From positions 1 to 6,773 of the forward strand of contig DAHXMQ010000281.1 in NCBI GenBank assembly GCA_027371625.1: 6,773 nucleotides of DNA. Direction: 5' to 3'. The notes under the pieces were generated by a model. The model was not told the origin of the DNA. It saw only the letters and a program-made list of their open reading frames with translations, and searched no databases. A program made the translations under genes and the position numbers. Positions 5,017 to 6,773 of the stretch are shown one piece after another; position 1 is the first letter of the stretch; the number at the start of each line of letters is the position of its first letter. The DNA is from Candidatus Methanoperedentaceae archaeon (GTDB lineage Archaea; Halobacteriota; Methanosarcinia; Methanosarcinales; Methanoperedenaceae).

Positions 5017-6773
5017 ATGGATAAAAAAGATAAAACTGTGGCTCTAAAGGTGGCTGAGGCAAAACCCTACGACGCTGGAAGAGGAATTGCCAGGATAGAC
5101 CCGGACGTGGCATACGACCTCGGTCTGCAAACAGGCGATGTCATAGGTATTCAGGGGGTGAAACGGACTGCTGCAATAATATGGCCTGGTTATCCAGAGG
5201 ACAGCAACTCCGGGTTGATACGCATCGACGGGACGGTAAGGAGAAATGCGGGCGTAAGCATCGATGACAGGGTTGCGATACGGAAGATACAGACCGCGCC
5301 AGCCCAGAAGATACTTTTCTCGCCCACCCAGCCTTTAAAAATCCAGGGAGGAGAGGCGTATCTGACGCACAACCTGGAAGGTCGCGTAATCACAAGGGGG
5401 GACGTTGTGGAATTGAATATCATGGGCAGGCGGGTTGACCTTGTGGTCGTTTCCATAAAACCTGTAGCCGATTCTGTCATAATCGGCTCTGCCACAACCA
5501 TAGAAATCAGCGATAAGCCTGCAAAGGAGATGCCCTCCATTCCAAGGGTTTCCTACGAGGACATAGGCGGTCTCGGGGACGAGGTCAGGAAGGTAAGGGA
5601 GATGATAGAGCTTCCCCTCCGCCACCCTGAGATTTTCGAACGCCTCGGCGTTGAGGCTCCAAAAGGGGTTCTGCTTCACGGTCCTCCGGGCACAGGGAAG
5701 ACGCTACTTGCAAAAGCCCTTGCCTCAGAGACCAATGCGAATTTCCTTACGCTCTCCGGACCAGAGATAATGAGTAAATTCTACGGCGAGTCCGAGGAGA
5801 GGCTTCGCGAAATATTCCAGCAGGCAGAGGAGAATGCGCCCAGTATTATCCTGATCGACGAGATAGACAGCATCGCCCCGAAAAGAGAAGAGGTCACTGG
5901 CGAAGTTGAGCGGCGCGTTGTGGCTCAACTTCTTGCCGTGATGGACGGCTTGAAGGCTCGCGGTAAGGTCGTGGTCATAGGAGCCACGAACAGACCGAAC
6001 GCCATCGACCCAGCGCTTCGCCGCCCGGGCAGGTTTGACCGCGAGATCGAAATAGGAGTGCCGGACCGGAAAGCGCGGCTTGAGATCCTTCAGATTCATA
6101 CAAGGGGAATGCCTCTCTCCGAGGACGTCAAACTTGAAAAATTCGCTGACCTCACACACGGTTTTGTAGGTGCTGACCTTGCTGCGCTCACGCGTGAGGC
6201 TGCTATGAATTCAATTCGGCGCGTGCTACCTGAGCTTGACCTCGAAGTGGAGAGCATTCCTGCAGAGATATTGAACAGGATGACCGTAACAGGCGATGAT
6301 TTCAATAATGCACTGCGCGAGATGACACCGTCTGCGCTGCGCGAGGTTTTCATCGAGTCTCCCAATATACACTGGAGCGATATCGGTGGGCTTGAAGGCG
6401 CAAAGCAGGAGTTAAAAGAGGCTGTGGAATGGCCCATGAAATATCCCCTTCTTTTTAAGGGGACTGGTGCAAAGCCGCCAAAGGGTATTTTACTCTACGG
6501 TGCGCCCGGAACTGGAAAGACCATGCTTGCAAAGGCAGTTGCAACAGAGAGCGAGGCGAATTTCATAAGCGTGAAAGGTCCTGAGTTCCTGAGCAAATGG
6601 GTGGGCGAAAGTGAGAAGGCTGTAAGAGAGACCTTCAGGAAAGCCAAACAGGCTGCGCCCTGCATCATCTTCTTCGATGAGATCGATGCAATAACGCCTA
6701 CGAGGGGAACAGGCTCGGATTCCCATGTTACGGAGAGGGTTATAAGCCAGCTTCTATCAGAGCTTGATGGGCT
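5017..6773 (+). CDS. cdc48: CDC48/VAT-type AAA ATPase (p97 homologue), 3'-truncated by the window
   Basis: Hexameric double-ring unfoldase that pulls substrates apart, often for the proteasome. The frame is open from ATG 5017 to the window end, 585 full codons of about 730-760 expected. The N-domain (residues about 1-175) has the double-psi barrel start [21 protein letters not shown]1 begins at YEDIGGL (180) and carries Walker A GPPGTGKT (222-229), Walker B ILIDEID with D281/E282, and [20 protein letters not shown] with sensor Asn and arginine fingers (from 322). D2 begins at WSDIGGL (453), with Walker A GAPGTGKT (495-502) and Walker B IIFFDEID with D554/E555. The rest of D2 and any C-terminal proteasome-docking motif lie beyond the window. 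All visible catalytic residues are intact. The SD is weak (AGGT at 5009-5012, four bases from the ATG) and follows the 20-bp palindrome. It lies 35 bases after hsp20, so it is probably in the same HSR1-controlled operon. Confidence 0.97.
   Translation, partial: MDKKDKTVALKVAEAKPYDAGRGIARIDPDVAYDLGLQTGDVIGIQGVKRTAAIIWPGYPEDSNSGLIRIDGTVRRNAGVSIDDRVAIRKIQTAPAQKILFSPTQPLKIQGGEAYLTHNLEGRVITRGDVVELNIMGRRVDLVVVSIKPVADSVIIGSATTIEISDKPAKEMPSIPRVSYEDIGGLGDEVRKVREMIELPLRHPEIFERLGVEAPKGVLLHGPPGTGKTLLAKALASETNANFLTLSGPEIMSKFYGESEERLREIFQQAEENAPSIILIDEIDSIAPKREEVTGEVERRVVAQLLAVMDGLKARGKVVVIGATNRPNAIDPALRRPGRFDREIEIGVPDRKARLEILQIHTRGMPLSEDVKLEKFADLTHGFVGADLAALTREAAMNSIRRVLPELDLEVESIPAEILNRMTVTGDDFNNALREMTPSALREVFIESPNIHWSDIGGLEGAKQELKEAVEWPMKYPLLFKGTGAKPPKGILLYGAPGTGKTMLAKAVATESEANFISVKGPEFLSKWVGESEKAVRETFRKAKQAAPCIIFFDEIDAITPTRGTGSDSHVTERVISQLLSELDG

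Noticed and set aside
5190..6726. Several minus-strand open frames of 78-144 codons under cdc48
   Set aside because: They are antisense shadows of a strongly conserved AAA ATPase coding frame, with no SD or promoter support and no recognisable motifs.

Overview
The window is archaeal DNA, moderate in GC by eye and densely coded. The evidence is a group II chaperonin (thermosome), the chromatin protein Alba, an archaeal-type PurC, a two-ring CDC48/VAT ATPase, TATA-type promoters, and Shine-Dalgarno (SD) matches to the archaeal 16S tail (GGTGA, GAGGT). Protein wording and an HSR1-type heat-shock regulator point to the Archaeoglobi/Methanosarcinales side of the Euryarchaeota, possibly a methanogen or ANME/Methanoperedens-like lineage. 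The genus is a guess that the sequence alone cannot settle.

Layout. (1) 1-1116, +: the C-terminal two thirds of a thermosome subunit, open at the left edge. (2) 1244-1513, -: alba. (3) 1611-2330, +: purC, divergent from alba across a 97-bp double promoter. (4) 2332-3669, -: a TPR protein that converges on purC with one base between the stop codons. (5) 3818 to the right edge, +: a heat-shock operon of an HSR1-like regulator, an Hsp20 small heat-shock protein and CDC48/VAT. The cdc48 gene runs off the window with its D2 ATPase unfinished.

The main result is the heat-shock operon. Its promoter has a TATA box at 3751-3758. A perfect 17-bp palindrome at 3767-3783 has the form CTAAC-N5-GTTAG, the motif I recall as the binding site of Archaeoglobus fulgidus HSR1. 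It lies where transcription should start, so the regulator probably represses its own operon, which encodes a holdase (Hsp20) and an unfoldase (CDC48). A third half-site lies between the palindrome and the ribosome binding site.

Two genes of this operon carry apparent single-base frameshifts. In hsp20, a +1 shift near 4840 splits the alpha-crystallin domain, and the missing half is intact in the next frame up to 4981. In the regulator, an A6 run at 4401-4406 appears one base too long and replaces a sensible winged-helix end with a lysine/arginine-rich tail. Both could be assembly errors or real lesions. Other points of interest are a 20-bp perfect palindrome between hsp20 and cdc48 and a possible transglutaminase-like domain in the TPR protein. 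I see no mobile elements, CRISPR arrays, tRNA or rRNA genes.
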